A stretch of 39,517 bases of DNA. Source: CAYVFC01 sp964450715. Its GTDB lineage: Bacteria; Myxococcota_A; Polyangia; Polyangiales; JAFGIB01. The stretch is from NCBI GenBank assembly GCA_964450715.1, contig CAYVFC010000077.1, forward strand, positions 1-39,517, read 5' to 3'. A model generated the notes under the pieces. That model was not told the origin of the DNA. It ran no database searches and saw only the letters and a list, made by a program, of their open reading frames with translations. Below, one piece after another: positions 24,421 through 32,374 of this stretch. Position numbers and translations under genes: made by a program. Each line of letters starts with the position of its first letter. The first letter of the stretch is position 1.

Positions 24421-24581
24421 AGCCCATCTCAAAAATGCGGACCGAGCATTTCGGAGCGCGGCGGCCCCGGATGCAAGGAGCGACGACGAGCAATAGCGGT
24501 GCTATTTCGAGCAGGAGCGACGCCGCAGCCGGGGCCGCCCCCGCCCGAAAGACGACGGGAGCATTTTTGAGATGGGCTCTA
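24418..24581. mobile_element. MITE-like palindromic element with perfect 21-bp terminal inverted repeats
   Basis: The left end (24418-24438, TAG then AGCCCATCTCAAAAATGC) is the exact reverse complement of the right end (24561-24581). The interior is an imperfect palindrome (GGCGGCCCCGG against CCGGGGCCGCC; GCAATAGC against GCTATTTC at the centre). It has no coding capacity. TA at both outer edges fits a TA target duplication as made by IS630/mariner-type elements. It lies exactly between convergent genes and carries both of their TAG stop codons, and would fold as a bidirectional terminator. Confidence 0.8.
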
Positions 24582-26954
24582 CTGACCATACTCGAACTCG
24601 CGGATGATTTTTAGCGATTGTCCGGCAACCACGTTGACGGACTCCTCGTGCATCTTGCCGTCCGGCGTTTTCATGCCGATGCGGTGAGCGCCGGCTTCGA
24701 TACGTAGCGAATCGATCGGGGTCCTGAGACCGGTGTCCTTTCCGTCGATGAAGACGCGGGACCAGGGCTCGGAATCGATGACCAGCGTGCCGGTATTGGT
24801 CTCGGCCGAACCGGTGGAGGGCTGCGGCGACCCCGAGGTTGAGCCGGTAGGGGTCGGGACCGGGGCCGGCGTCGGCCCGGTCTGCGGCAGCACCGTTCCG
24901 GCCCCGCCCACGGTCTCCTTCAACGAAATCTCCAGGAAAGCCGTGGCGCCCTTGGAGAGCGTGAGCTTGCGCACCAATGGCTGGTACCCCGGTGCCCGGA
25001 CCTCCAGCAGGCGCTCTCCGACGGGCACGCCGTCCATGCGCATCGGGGTATATCCTCGCTCGATGCCGTCCAGTAATACCTTGGCCTGTACCACCGGTAC
25101 GGTTCGGATCTCGATAGAAGCGGTAGCCGGTCTCCGGAGGGCGAGGAAGAGCGCGGTTGAGGCCAGCACGGTGACCAGTCCGGCCACTATCGCCACCATC
25201 CAGCCCGACTTGTACCAGGCGCCAGGAGCGGGGGACGAGGCCAGGTAAGCGACCTGCGGGCGTCCTCCGGGCGGTGTCGGCGAAATCCTTCGCGGCGGTG
25301 TGGGCGACACCGGCGCGGGATAGGGCGGGACCGCTGGTGGGGGCGGAAGCGGAGAAGTCGCCCCCGGCGCCGGGGCGTAAAGGTTGCCGGCCATGTTGTC
25401 GGGCCGCTCGTATAAGTCCGCCAGCCCTACGCCGTCCTCCTTGTTGAAGAAGATCTGTGTGGCGTCCTCGTCCACGTCCTCGAAGTAGCGATAGGCCGGC
25501 TCGAGCAGGTTTTGTGGCTGCAGGGCGTGAACCCCTGCCGACTCCAGCTCCTCGGTCTTGTCGTAGAAGTTCGTGGCCGCGTCGTCCGGCTCGCCGCCTC
25601 CCGGCTGCTCGATCTTATCGTAGAAGCTGGTGGCCGCGTCGTCCGGCTCGCCGCCTTCCTCCTCGTCCTCGTCGACCTCTTCGAGCAGATCCTGCAGATC
25701 GTCGAGCTCCTGGATCTCCTCGGTATAGCCCTCAATGGACGTGGGGGGCTCGGAGGAGAGCAGCGGAGCGCGGATCGAAGGGGCTGCCGCCGGATCCCCC
25801 TCCGCGTCCCCGGACAGCGCGTCGTCGGGCGGGGGCTCTACGCTCATCCTGCGCATCACCCCTTCCCTGGCCAGGGCCGCCGAGCCCACCAGTGAGCTGA
25901 AGTACTGCTTGCGCTGCTCGAGGACCTCGGGCTGTTTGCTCGCTTCCAGCAGAAGGTTGAGCCGCTCCTGCTCCTCCACCATCTCGGTGCCGAAATGCTC
26001 CTCCATCCACTGGGCGAGCTGGCGAACGCCGTAGGTGGGATTTTCTACGGCCAGAAACGACTTGAGCGCGTTGTTCATCTCGTCCGCGGTCTGCCACCGG
26101 TGCTCGGGCTCGCGCTCCAGCGCGCGCATGGTGACCATCTCCAGCTCCTCGGGGGGATCCTCGAGGATCGCCGAGGGCGGCGGGACCGAGGCGCGGCTGA
26201 CCATTTTCAGGGTGGCAAGGTCGTCCTTGCCCGAGAAGAGCTTCTTCGCGGTGATCATCTCGTAGAGGCAGACGCCCACGCCGAATACGTCGGACCGCTG
26301 ATCGATCGGTCTGCCCTGGACCATCTCCGGGCTCATGTAGCTCAGCTTCTTCTTGAGGGCGTCTACATTGGTCTGCTGCGCCGCTCCCACCGCCTTGGCC
26401 ACCCCGAAGTCGATGAGCTTTACCTGGCCTTCGTAGCTCACCAGGATGTTGGGCGGCGAGAGGTCGCGGTGGTAGATGCCCGCGTCCGCTCCCTCGGCGT
26501 TCTTCAGGTTGTGGGCGTAGTCCAGGGCCTCGCACAGCTTGCTGGCGATCCAGGCCGCTGCCACGGGCGGTACTGTCTTTCCCTTTTCCAGCAGGCGTTG
26601 CGCGATGCGGCCCAGGTCCTTGCCGGCGATGTACTCCATGGTCATGTAGAACGACTCGCCGACTTTGCCCAGCTCGAAGATGGGGCAGATGTTGGTGTGG
26701 CTGAGCCGTGCCGCGGTCTTGGCCTCCTGCACGAAGGTCTTGAGGAATTCCTGGTCCCCGGCCATGTGGGGCAGAATGCGCTTGACGGCCAGCACCCGCT
26801 CGAATCCGGCCTCGCCCTGGGCCTTGCCGCGATAGACCGCGGCGGTCGAACCCACGCTGACGCGATCGAGCAGCAGGTACTTGCCGAAGGGCACCAGCTC
26901 GTTGGGCGACCAGGTGCTCGATTCGGTCGGTATGGGGTTGCTGGCCGTGGTCAT
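24579..26954 (-). CDS. Ser/Thr protein kinase with PEGA domains
   Basis: 791 aa. The N-terminal Hanks-type kinase has a glycine loop reading VSVGSTAAVYRG (first Gly is Ser), Lys58 in AVKR, Glu77, HRDLSPPN (catalytic Asp164), DFG (182-184) and SPE (208-210). All key residues needed for activity are present. A helical segment and an acidic disordered region with a duplicated GGEPDDAAT(S/N)FYDK follow, then a Pro-rich stretch. One membrane span (GWMVAIVAGLVTVLASTALFL) is followed by two extracytoplasmic PEGA-type domains (AKVLLDGIERGYTPMRMDGV and SRVFIDGKDTGLRTPIDSL). The layout suggests an envelope-sensing kinase. No clear SD lies before the ATG at 26954. Confidence 0.93.
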   Translation of the reverse strand: MTTASNPIPTESSTWSPNELVPFGKYLLLDRVSVGSTAAVYRGKAQGEAGFERVLAVKRILPHMAGDQEFLKTFVQEAKTAARLSHTNICPIFELGKVGESFYMTMEYIAGKDLGRIAQRLLEKGKTVPPVAAAWIASKLCEALDYAHNLKNAEGADAGIYHRDLSPPNILVSYEGQVKLIDFGVAKAVGAAQQTNVDALKKKLSYMSPEMVQGRPIDQRSDVFGVGVCLYEMITAKKLFSGKDDLATLKMVSRASVPPPSAILEDPPEELEMVTMRALEREPEHRWQTADEMNNALKSFLAVENPTYGVRQLAQWMEEHFGTEMVEEQERLNLLLEASKQPEVLEQRKQYFSSLVGSAALAREGVMRRMSVEPPPDDALSGDAEGDPAAAPSIRAPLLSSEPPTSIEGYTEEIQELDDLQDLLEEVDEDEEEGGEPDDAATSFYDKIEQPGGGEPDDAATNFYDKTEELESAGVHALQPQNLLEPAYRYFEDVDEDATQIFFNKEDGVGLADLYERPDNMAGNLYAPAPGATSPLPPPPAVPPYPAPVSPTPPRRISPTPPGGRPQVAYLASSPAPGAWYKSGWMVAIVAGLVTVLASTALFLALRRPATASIEIRTVPVVQAKVLLDGIERGYTPMRMDGVPVGERLLEVRAPGYQPLVRKLTLSKGATAFLEISLKETVGGAGTVLPQTGPTPAPVPTPTGSTSGSPQPSTGSAETNTGTLVIDSEPWSRVFIDGKDTGLRTPIDSLRIEAGAHRIGMKTPDGKMHEESVNVVAGQSLKIIREFEYGQ
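25561..25655 (-). repeat. 57-nt period duplication inside the kinase gene
   Basis: Two 38-bp copies (25561-25598 and 25618-25655) differ at only a few positions. They encode GGEPDDAATNFYDK and GGEPDDAATSFYDK in the disordered juxtamembrane part. The 57-nt period keeps the frame. A related YDK/FFNKED-like segment follows C-terminally, so the unit may be a degenerate repeat or docking motif. Confidence 0.75.
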
Positions 26955-27082
26955 GAAGTCGATGGAGGGCTCGGGGCTTCCGGAGCCTCTTCACGGTCGG
27001 GAGCCCCTAAACCGCAGGTTGTACGTTAATACCAGTCAAAACGGCGGGAGTCATCTGTCGACTGTGCGGTTTGCGGTCGGCA

Positions 27083-27131
27083 GGGGGCGGGACCGAGGGT
27101 AGCTCGGGGTAGAGGTCGGGGTAGGGAAGGG
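27083..27131 (+). other. G-run tract with G-quadruplex potential
   Basis: Seven runs of three or more G lie within 49 bp, including GGGG-N8-GGGG-TA-GGG-AA-GGG at the 3' end. It is in the 229-bp spacer between the cation-transporter gene and the kinase start. The rest of that spacer shows nothing I can name. Confidence 0.4.
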
Positions 27132-27183
27132 TAGGAGATGCCCGTGGGTCCAACGAGGAACCCGTTTCGAATAAGCGTTTGCT

Positions 27184-28152
27184 TCAGACGGCGTCGTCGG
27201 CTCCGGAGGGTTGCTCGGGCCGGTTCGAAACGGGTTCCAACCCGAGGTTGGTGGTGACATCCGGTTCTATGTAGATGAGCCTGGCGATGGGGACCTGGGC
27301 TCTGACCCGTGCCTCGGCCTCGTTTATCTCGCGCGCAACCTCGGAGAAGGGCAGGTCCGCGGGAAAACCCAGCTTGGCGGCCACCAGCAGCTCCTCCGGT
27401 CCCAGATGGGTGGTGCGCATGTGGATCAGGCAGCGGACCAGCGGCGACGCGGTCAGCGACTGTTCGATATGGCGCCGTTGCTCCGGGTCGGCCGACTCTC
27501 CGAGCAGCAGCGAGCGCATTTCGGTGGCCAGCACGAAGGCGATCACCACCAGCAGCACGCCGATGCCGACGCTGCCGGCGGCGTCGAAACGAGGCTCTCC
27601 GGTGAGCAGCGCCAGGCCGACGCCGATCAGGGCGAACAGCAGACCCAGCAGCGCGCCGGTATCCTCGAGCAGGACCACGGGGAGCTCGGCGGTCTTGGTA
27701 TGCCGGATGAACTCCAGCAGCGACCGCTCTCCGGCCAGCTTACGCGCTTCCAGGTAGGCGGCACGAAACGACCAGGACTCCAGGGCCACGCTGACCGACA
27801 GGATGCCGATCGCGATCAGGGGCGATTCGATCTGATGCGGGTGCAGCAGCTTCTCGACCCCCTCGTAGATGGCGAAGACCCCGCCCAACACGAAGATGAT
27901 CATGGCCACGATGAAGGACCAGAAGTAGCGTTCCCGCCCGTATCCAAAAGGGTGGTCCGGCGTGGGCGCGCGCGCGGCCAGGCGGCTGCCCAGGATGAGC
28001 AGCGCCTGGTTGCCGCAGTCCGCGGCCGAGTGAACGGCTTCCGCCATCATGGAGGCGGCGCCCGTCAGGACAAAACCGACCAGCTTGGCCACGGCGATTC
28101 CCAGGTTGGCCAGGAACGCGGCCACGATCGCCTTCTTGCTGCCCTCGTGCAT
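27184..28152 (-). CDS. Cation diffusion facilitator (CDF) transporter
   Basis: 322 aa. Six hydrophobic spans make up the CDF fold. Landmarks are GAASMMAEAVHSAADCGNQ (the HxxxD metal site in the second span), DHPFGYGRERYFWSFI, LLEDTGALLGLLFALIGVG (the fifth-span acidic motif, ED in place of the usual HD) and a C-terminal cytoplasmic metal-regulatory domain (LGPEELLVAAKLGFPADLP). The DHPFGYGRERYFWS and EDTGAL motifs resemble the ZnT9/SLC30A9-like branch. It probably exports Zn2+ or a similar divalent ion against protons. The metal is not readable from the sequence. It stands alone, downstream of the MopE-type lipoprotein gene. Confidence 0.92.
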   Translation of the reverse strand: MHEGSKKAIVAAFLANLGIAVAKLVGFVLTGAASMMAEAVHSAADCGNQALLILGSRLAARAPTPDHPFGYGRERYFWSFIVAMIIFVLGGVFAIYEGVEKLLHPHQIESPLIAIGILSVSVALESWSFRAAYLEARKLAGERSLLEFIRHTKTAELPVVLLEDTGALLGLLFALIGVGLALLTGEPRFDAAGSVGIGVLLVVIAFVLATEMRSLLLGESADPEQRRHIEQSLTASPLVRCLIHMRTTHLGPEELLVAAKLGFPADLPFSEVAREINEAEARVRAQVPIARLIYIEPDVTTNLGLEPVSNRPEQPSGADDAV

Positions 28153-28178
28153 GGTCCGTCTATCTCACGCCGTCGGGC

Positions 28179-29978
28179 TCAGGGGAAGTCCGTTTCCCGA
28201 GGGACGATGGCGTGCAAGGCGCCCGGTTCCTCGGGCTCGATCGGAGTGAGCTCGCACTCGATCCGGGAACCGCCCCTGGAGATGAAAACATCGACCACGC
28301 GCCACATCTGCTCCGGGTTATCGAACCCCTCGACCTGGTTATTCTCTCCCGGCAGGGCACCGTAACTACCCTTGAGATCTCCGTTGCAGTAGACGTTGAC
28401 CAGCGGGTGGGTCTCGATGCTCGTCTCCGGGCCGGGGATGCCGCCGGCCCGTTCCGCCAGGATGTTCGTGTAATAGTCCACCATGATGCGGAAGCGGTCG
28501 CCGCCCTGGGGAGTGTCCAGGTTGATGTTTTCGGTCAGGTAGCGATCGCCGCTGAGCTCGCGGTTGTCGATATCGAGCCGAGGGTTGGGGCAGAAGCCGA
28601 GGTAAACATAGGCCTGGTAGTTATCGGCCAGCTCACCCGTGCACGATTCGAGCTCGACGGTGTTCTGGTAGCTCCAGGGGGTGGCGGCACCAGTGCAGGT
28701 TTGCCAGTAGCAGTCCGTCTCGGAGAACCAGGCATCGGTCTGCGATATCCGGCCGAGGTGCAGGTCCAGGTCCACGCCTCGCTCCGAGAGCGTGGCCGCC
28801 GGTCCGGTCCGGTCCCAGCACAGCTCCACCCGCAGCCCGGCCGTTCCCACCTTCACCATCCAGCTGCAATCGAAGAACGAGCCGTCCTCTTTCTCGACGG
28901 CCAGCCCTACCCGGTAGGAGCCGCTCAGCGAGAAGTCGACCACAGCGTTGCGGCTGTCCGCCCCGCGAAGACGGTAGCTCAACCGGCCGCTCTCCGGGTC
29001 GGCCTGCTCGTCGACCGCCTGAAACAGCCGGTCGCAGGGCGAGCCTTCCACCGTCCAGCGCCATCCCACGGCGTCCATGCCCGGGTAGAACAGCTCGCCG
29101 TTCAGCGGATAGCTGGTGAAGGGTTGTCCGTCGACCACCCTGTCGTCGTTCGTGCCCGGACAGGTGCCGTCCGGAATGCAGCCCGCGATCTCGTCCGTGC
29201 ATCCGTCGCAGTCGTTGTCCGCCCCGTCGCACGCCTCTGCGCCGGGCGAGACGCCGTCCAGGCAGGGACCCCAGTGCAGGGCGAACTCCTCGACCGACTC
29301 GCACACCTGCCAGCCGTCGCGGCAGGCTCCGCGGCCTCGCCATCCCGGAGGCCCCTTGAAACAGGCCTGGACCGCGCCCGGGGCCCCGCACGGGCAATCC
29401 TCGTCCACCGTGCCGTCGCAATCGTTGTCCAGACCGTCGCACAGCTCCGCAAACGCCTCGTCGACGTCGGCCGGCAGGCACTCTCCGGGCTCGGCCTGAC
29501 AGGAGCCACTGACCTCTGCACCGTCCTGCACCTGCTGGTAGACGCCGCCGCCGTCCAGAAAGCCCTGTCCGCCCGCGTCGGCCCCGGGCCGCGGGGGGTA
29601 GCCGGGGTCCTGGAAATCGGGCCTTCCGTCCGCATCGTGGTCGTACGAGTCGGGCGGGGTGGAGCGATCGGAATCGCCCGCTTCCTCGCTGTCGGGCACG
29701 CCGTCGTTGTCCGAGTCCGGATCGCGGTAGTCCGGGATGGTGTCCTGGTCCGTATCCACGCCGTCGCCGTGCCGGCAGTCGGCCTCCGGTGACGCGCCCT
29801 CGTGCTGGTCGCAGATGGTATCGCAATCGCAGTCGCGGCAGACGTCTCCCTGGTAGCACGCTGCCTCGCCGCTCGGCGAGTCCTGGACCGAACAGCCGAA
29901 CGCTGCCAGCAGCAGCGCGATCGACCAGAACCGAAGGTCGCCGTCGCGCGTTTTCTTCGAGGTGGAAACCGGCGCCAC
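28179..29978 (-). CDS. Lipoprotein with thrombospondin-type-3-like and MopE-type metal-binding motifs
   Basis: 599 aa. N-terminal lipobox AAFGC (Cys29). A Cys-rich start is followed by calcium-binding TSP3-like Asp repeats (DTDQDTIPDYRDPDSDNDG ... DHDADGRPDFQDP). Two MopE-type motifs follow (LCDGLDNDCDGTVDEDC and ACDGADNDCDGCTDEIAGC), as in myxobacterial surface proteins. The C-terminal half is a beta-rich module with VELCWDRTGPAATLSERGVDLDLHL, like the Asp-rich strands of DUF2135-type domains. It is probably an outer-membrane, Ca-binding surface lipoprotein. I chose the GTG at 29978 because it gives a proper signal; no SD is visible, so the start is uncertain. The frame stays open further upstream only as antisense to the methyltransferase gene. 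Confidence 0.8.
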   Translation of the reverse strand: MAPVSTSKKTRDGDLRFWSIALLLAAFGCSVQDSPSGEAACYQGDVCRDCDCDTICDQHEGASPEADCRHGDGVDTDQDTIPDYRDPDSDNDGVPDSEEAGDSDRSTPPDSYDHDADGRPDFQDPGYPPRPGADAGGQGFLDGGGVYQQVQDGAEVSGSCQAEPGECLPADVDEAFAELCDGLDNDCDGTVDEDCPCGAPGAVQACFKGPPGWRGRGACRDGWQVCESVEEFALHWGPCLDGVSPGAEACDGADNDCDGCTDEIAGCIPDGTCPGTNDDRVVDGQPFTSYPLNGELFYPGMDAVGWRWTVEGSPCDRLFQAVDEQADPESGRLSYRLRGADSRNAVVDFSLSGSYRVGLAVEKEDGSFFDCSWMVKVGTAGLRVELCWDRTGPAATLSERGVDLDLHLGRISQTDAWFSETDCYWQTCTGAATPWSYQNTVELESCTGELADNYQAYVYLGFCPNPRLDIDNRELSGDRYLTENINLDTPQGGDRFRIMVDYYTNILAERAGGIPGPETSIETHPLVNVYCNGDLKGSYGALPGENNQVEGFDNPEQMWRVVDVFISRGGSRIECELTPIEPEEPGALHAIVPRETDFP

Positions 29979-30055
29979 CGTTAAAGGATAGCCCAAACGA
30001 TCGCACCGGGCGAAATCGCTGCTCCGGCTGCTGGACCGCTCGACGACGGGACTCT

Positions 30056-30084
30056 TTGGGTTCCGCTCCAAGCCGCTGTATGAT
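30056..30084 (+). promoter_or_regulatory. Candidate promoter of the methyltransferase/ABC operon
   Basis: TTGGGT (30056-30061), a 17-nt spacer and TATGAT (30079-30084, 5/6 to the -10 consensus). The expected start is near 30091, giving a leader of about 77 nt before the ATG at 30168. Confidence 0.4.
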
Positions 30085-30167
30085 GAAACGCGGGTCGAAA
30101 CCCCGGGAGTGCGCGATCCGGCAGTTCCGGCCCCTGTCCCGACCACCTTTTCACAGAGGCGAAAGAG

Positions 30168-31580
30168 ATGAAGAAGAACTTTTTCCTGAAGATGGGAAGC
30201 GCTAAGAAGATTCACGAGGCGTCGCTGCAGGTCCTGGAGCACACCGGATTCAAGCTCGACAACGAGGAGGCGGTCGACCTGTTGCTGGGAGCGGGGGCCA
30301 AGAGGGACGCGTCCGGCCGCGTGCTGATGCCGCGCAAGATGGTCGAGGAGGCGCTGGAGAAGAGCCGGGGCTTCCCCGGGATCAAGCTCTACAACCGCGA
30401 GGGCCAGAACCCGCTCGAGTTCGCCGTGGGCGACACCTTCTTCGGCACCGGGTCGGACGCGATGTACAACATCGATCTGGAGACGCTGCAGCGGCGTAAG
30501 TCGGTGCTCTCCGACGTAACCAACAACGTGCGCATCGCCGACTCGCTGCCCGGCTTCCGCTTCATCATGTCCATGGCCCTGCCGCATGACGTGGAGCAGC
30601 ACAAGCTCTACCCCACCGTCTTTGCCGAGATGGCCAGGAACACCCGCAAGCCGCTGGTCACCACCCTGACCACGGTCCAGGATATCAAGCATATCCACCG
30701 TATCGGTTCCCTCATCGCGGGCGGCGAGCAGCAGCTCAGGGAAAAGCCCTTCTTCGTCGCCTACCTGGAGCCCATCTCGCCGCTGATCATGGACCGGTCC
30801 AGCACCGACCGGGTCATCTACTGCGCCCGCAACGGCATTCCCATCATGTATGCCGCGGGAGCCAACTGCGGGTCTGGCGCCCCGGTCACCCCCGAGGGCG
30901 GCGTGGTGCAGGGAAGCGCCGAGTCGCTGGGCGGCCTGGTGCTGGCCACGTTGGTCAACGAGAACATCCAGTTCGTCTACGGCGCCAATACCTCGGCCAT
31001 GGACATGAGCAGCACCATCGTCTGCTACGGCGATCCGACCTGGTTTCGGACCACGGCCATGTACGCCGACCTGGGGCGCTTCTACGGGCTGCCCAGCTGG
31101 GGCACCGCGGGTTCCAGCGACTCGTTTTCCATCGATGCGCAGGCGGCCATGGAGGCCTACGAGGGCATCTCGCTGGCCTACATGGCGGGCACCACCCTGG
31201 CCCACGACGTGGGCTACCTGGCGCACGGCGAGCTGTACGACGCCCGGATGCTGATTTTGACCGACATGATGATCGGTCGCGTCTACCACATCATGAAGAA
31301 GCCCGATCTCAGCAAGCAGGCGCTGGCGGTGGACGTCATCGACGAGGTGTCGCGCAGCGGAGACCTGTACCTGGCTCATTTCCACACCGCTTCCCGCTTC
31401 CGCGGGTCGCTCTGGCTTCCGCCCAAGTACATCAACCGCAAGCACTTCAACCTGGACCGCTACCACGACATCAACGAGCTGTTGACGGACGAGGTCAACA
31501 GGATCCGCAAGAACCACGTTCCGCAGGAGCTGTCCGCGGACAAGGCCGCGGAAGTGGATAAGTACCTGGCCTCCATCTGA
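30168..31580 (+). CDS. MttB-family corrinoid methyltransferase (non-pyrrolysine)
   Basis: 470 aa with no internal stop in the region where true trimethylamine MttB carries a TAG pyrrolysine codon. It therefore belongs to the non-Pyl MttB superfamily. Motifs include GTGSDAMYNIDLETLQRRKS, MSMALPHDVEQHKLYPTVFA, LEPISPLIMD, YAAGANCGSGAPVTPEGGV and GLPSWGTAGSSDSFSIDAQA. Characterised relatives move a methyl group from glycine betaine (MtgB) or other quaternary amines to a Co(I) corrinoid protein. The SD (GAGGCGAAAG) lies just before the ATG. It is followed at 23 bp by a quaternary-amine ABC importer, which supports a betaine-like substrate. No corrinoid protein or MtgA-like partner is in the window. 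The substrate is inferred. Confidence 0.88.
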   Translation: MKKNFFLKMGSAKKIHEASLQVLEHTGFKLDNEEAVDLLLGAGAKRDASGRVLMPRKMVEEALEKSRGFPGIKLYNREGQNPLEFAVGDTFFGTGSDAMYNIDLETLQRRKSVLSDVTNNVRIADSLPGFRFIMSMALPHDVEQHKLYPTVFAEMARNTRKPLVTTLTTVQDIKHIHRIGSLIAGGEQQLREKPFFVAYLEPISPLIMDRSSTDRVIYCARNGIPIMYAAGANCGSGAPVTPEGGVVQGSAESLGGLVLATLVNENIQFVYGANTSAMDMSSTIVCYGDPTWFRTTAMYADLGRFYGLPSWGTAGSSDSFSIDAQAAMEAYEGISLAYMAGTTLAHDVGYLAHGELYDARMLILTDMMIGRVYHIMKKPDLSKQALAVDVIDEVSRSGDLYLAHFHTASRFRGSLWLPPKYINRKHFNLDRYHDINELLTDEVNRIRKNHVPQELSADKAAEVDKYLASI

Positions 31581-31603
31581 ACGTCGTAAACACGGAGGCC
31601 AGG

Positions 31604-32374
31604 ATGGGCGAAGCGCCGGCGGTCGAGCTCAGCGCCGTTTCCAAGAGCTATCCGGGAGGGGTAAACGCCGTGCGCGACCTGTCCTTGCAGGTGGCCGCTG
31701 GCGAAACCCTGGTTCTGCTCGGGGCCAGCGGCTGCGGCAAGACCACCACGCTGAGGATGATCAACCGCCTGACCGAGCCAGACGCGGGCAGCGTCCGGTT
31801 GCGGGGCCGCGACGTGCGCGAGCTCGACCCGGTCGAGCTGCGCCGCGGCATCGGCTACGTGTTCCAGGGCATCGGGTTGTTCCCGCACCTCACGGTCGAG
31901 CGGAACGTGGAGATCGTTCCCCGCCTGCTGGGATGGGAGGCCGAAAGGCGCCGCGCGCGAGCGCGCGAGCTGCTGCAGCTGATGGATCTGCCGCCCGACC
32001 GTTTTGCCGGACGTTTCCCGGACGAGCTGTCCGGGGGGCAGCAGCAGCGGGTAGGCGTGGCTCGGGCTCTGGCCGCCGATCCCGACACCCTGCTGATGGA
32101 CGAGCCCTTCGGCGCGCTGGACGCGCTGACCCGGGAGAGCCTGCAGCAGCTGCTGCTCTCGCTTCGCGCGGAATTGAAGAAGACCATCGTCTTCGTCACC
32201 CACGACATCTTCGAGGCGCTGACCCTGGCCGATCGCATCGCCGTGCTCGACGCGGGCCGGCTTCAACAGATCGGCACCCGGGAGCAGCTGCTGAGAGAAC
32301 CCGCCACGCCCTTCGTGCGGGAGATGTTCGCCAAGCCGGCCCGGCAGCTGGCCGCCTTCCGGGAGATGCTCTGA
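31604..32374 (+). CDS. Quaternary amine (OpuCA/ProV-type) ABC transporter ATPase
   Basis: 256 aa. Walker A GASGCGKTT (40-48), a Q-loop within VFQGIGLFPH (the FQ.IGLFPH string typical of osmoprotectant importers), signature LSGGQ (142-146), Walker B LLMDEPF (163-169) and switch His200. It ends shortly after the ATPase domain; the CBS pair found in many OpuA/OpuCA ATPases is absent, so ionic-strength gating of that kind is not expected. GGAGG precedes the ATG. The stop overlaps the next start by one base (TGATG), so translation is coupled to the permease gene. Confidence 0.93.
   Translation: MGEAPAVELSAVSKSYPGGVNAVRDLSLQVAAGETLVLLGASGCGKTTTLRMINRLTEPDAGSVRLRGRDVRELDPVELRRGIGYVFQGIGLFPHLTVERNVEIVPRLLGWEAERRRARARELLQLMDLPPDRFAGRFPDELSGGQQQRVGVARALAADPDTLLMDEPFGALDALTRESLQQLLLSLRAELKKTIVFVTHDIFEALTLADRIAVLDAGRLQQIGTREQLLREPATPFVREMFAKPARQLAAFREML

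Noticed and set aside
29979..31517. Minus-strand frame extending the lipoprotein gene far upstream
   Set aside because: It runs antisense through the well-supported MttB methyltransferase gene; the lipoprotein signal with Cys29 places the start near 29978.
30168..31580. Pyrrolysine-containing trimethylamine methyltransferase
   Set aside because: There is no in-frame TAG in the gene, so it is a non-pyrrolysine member of the MttB family.
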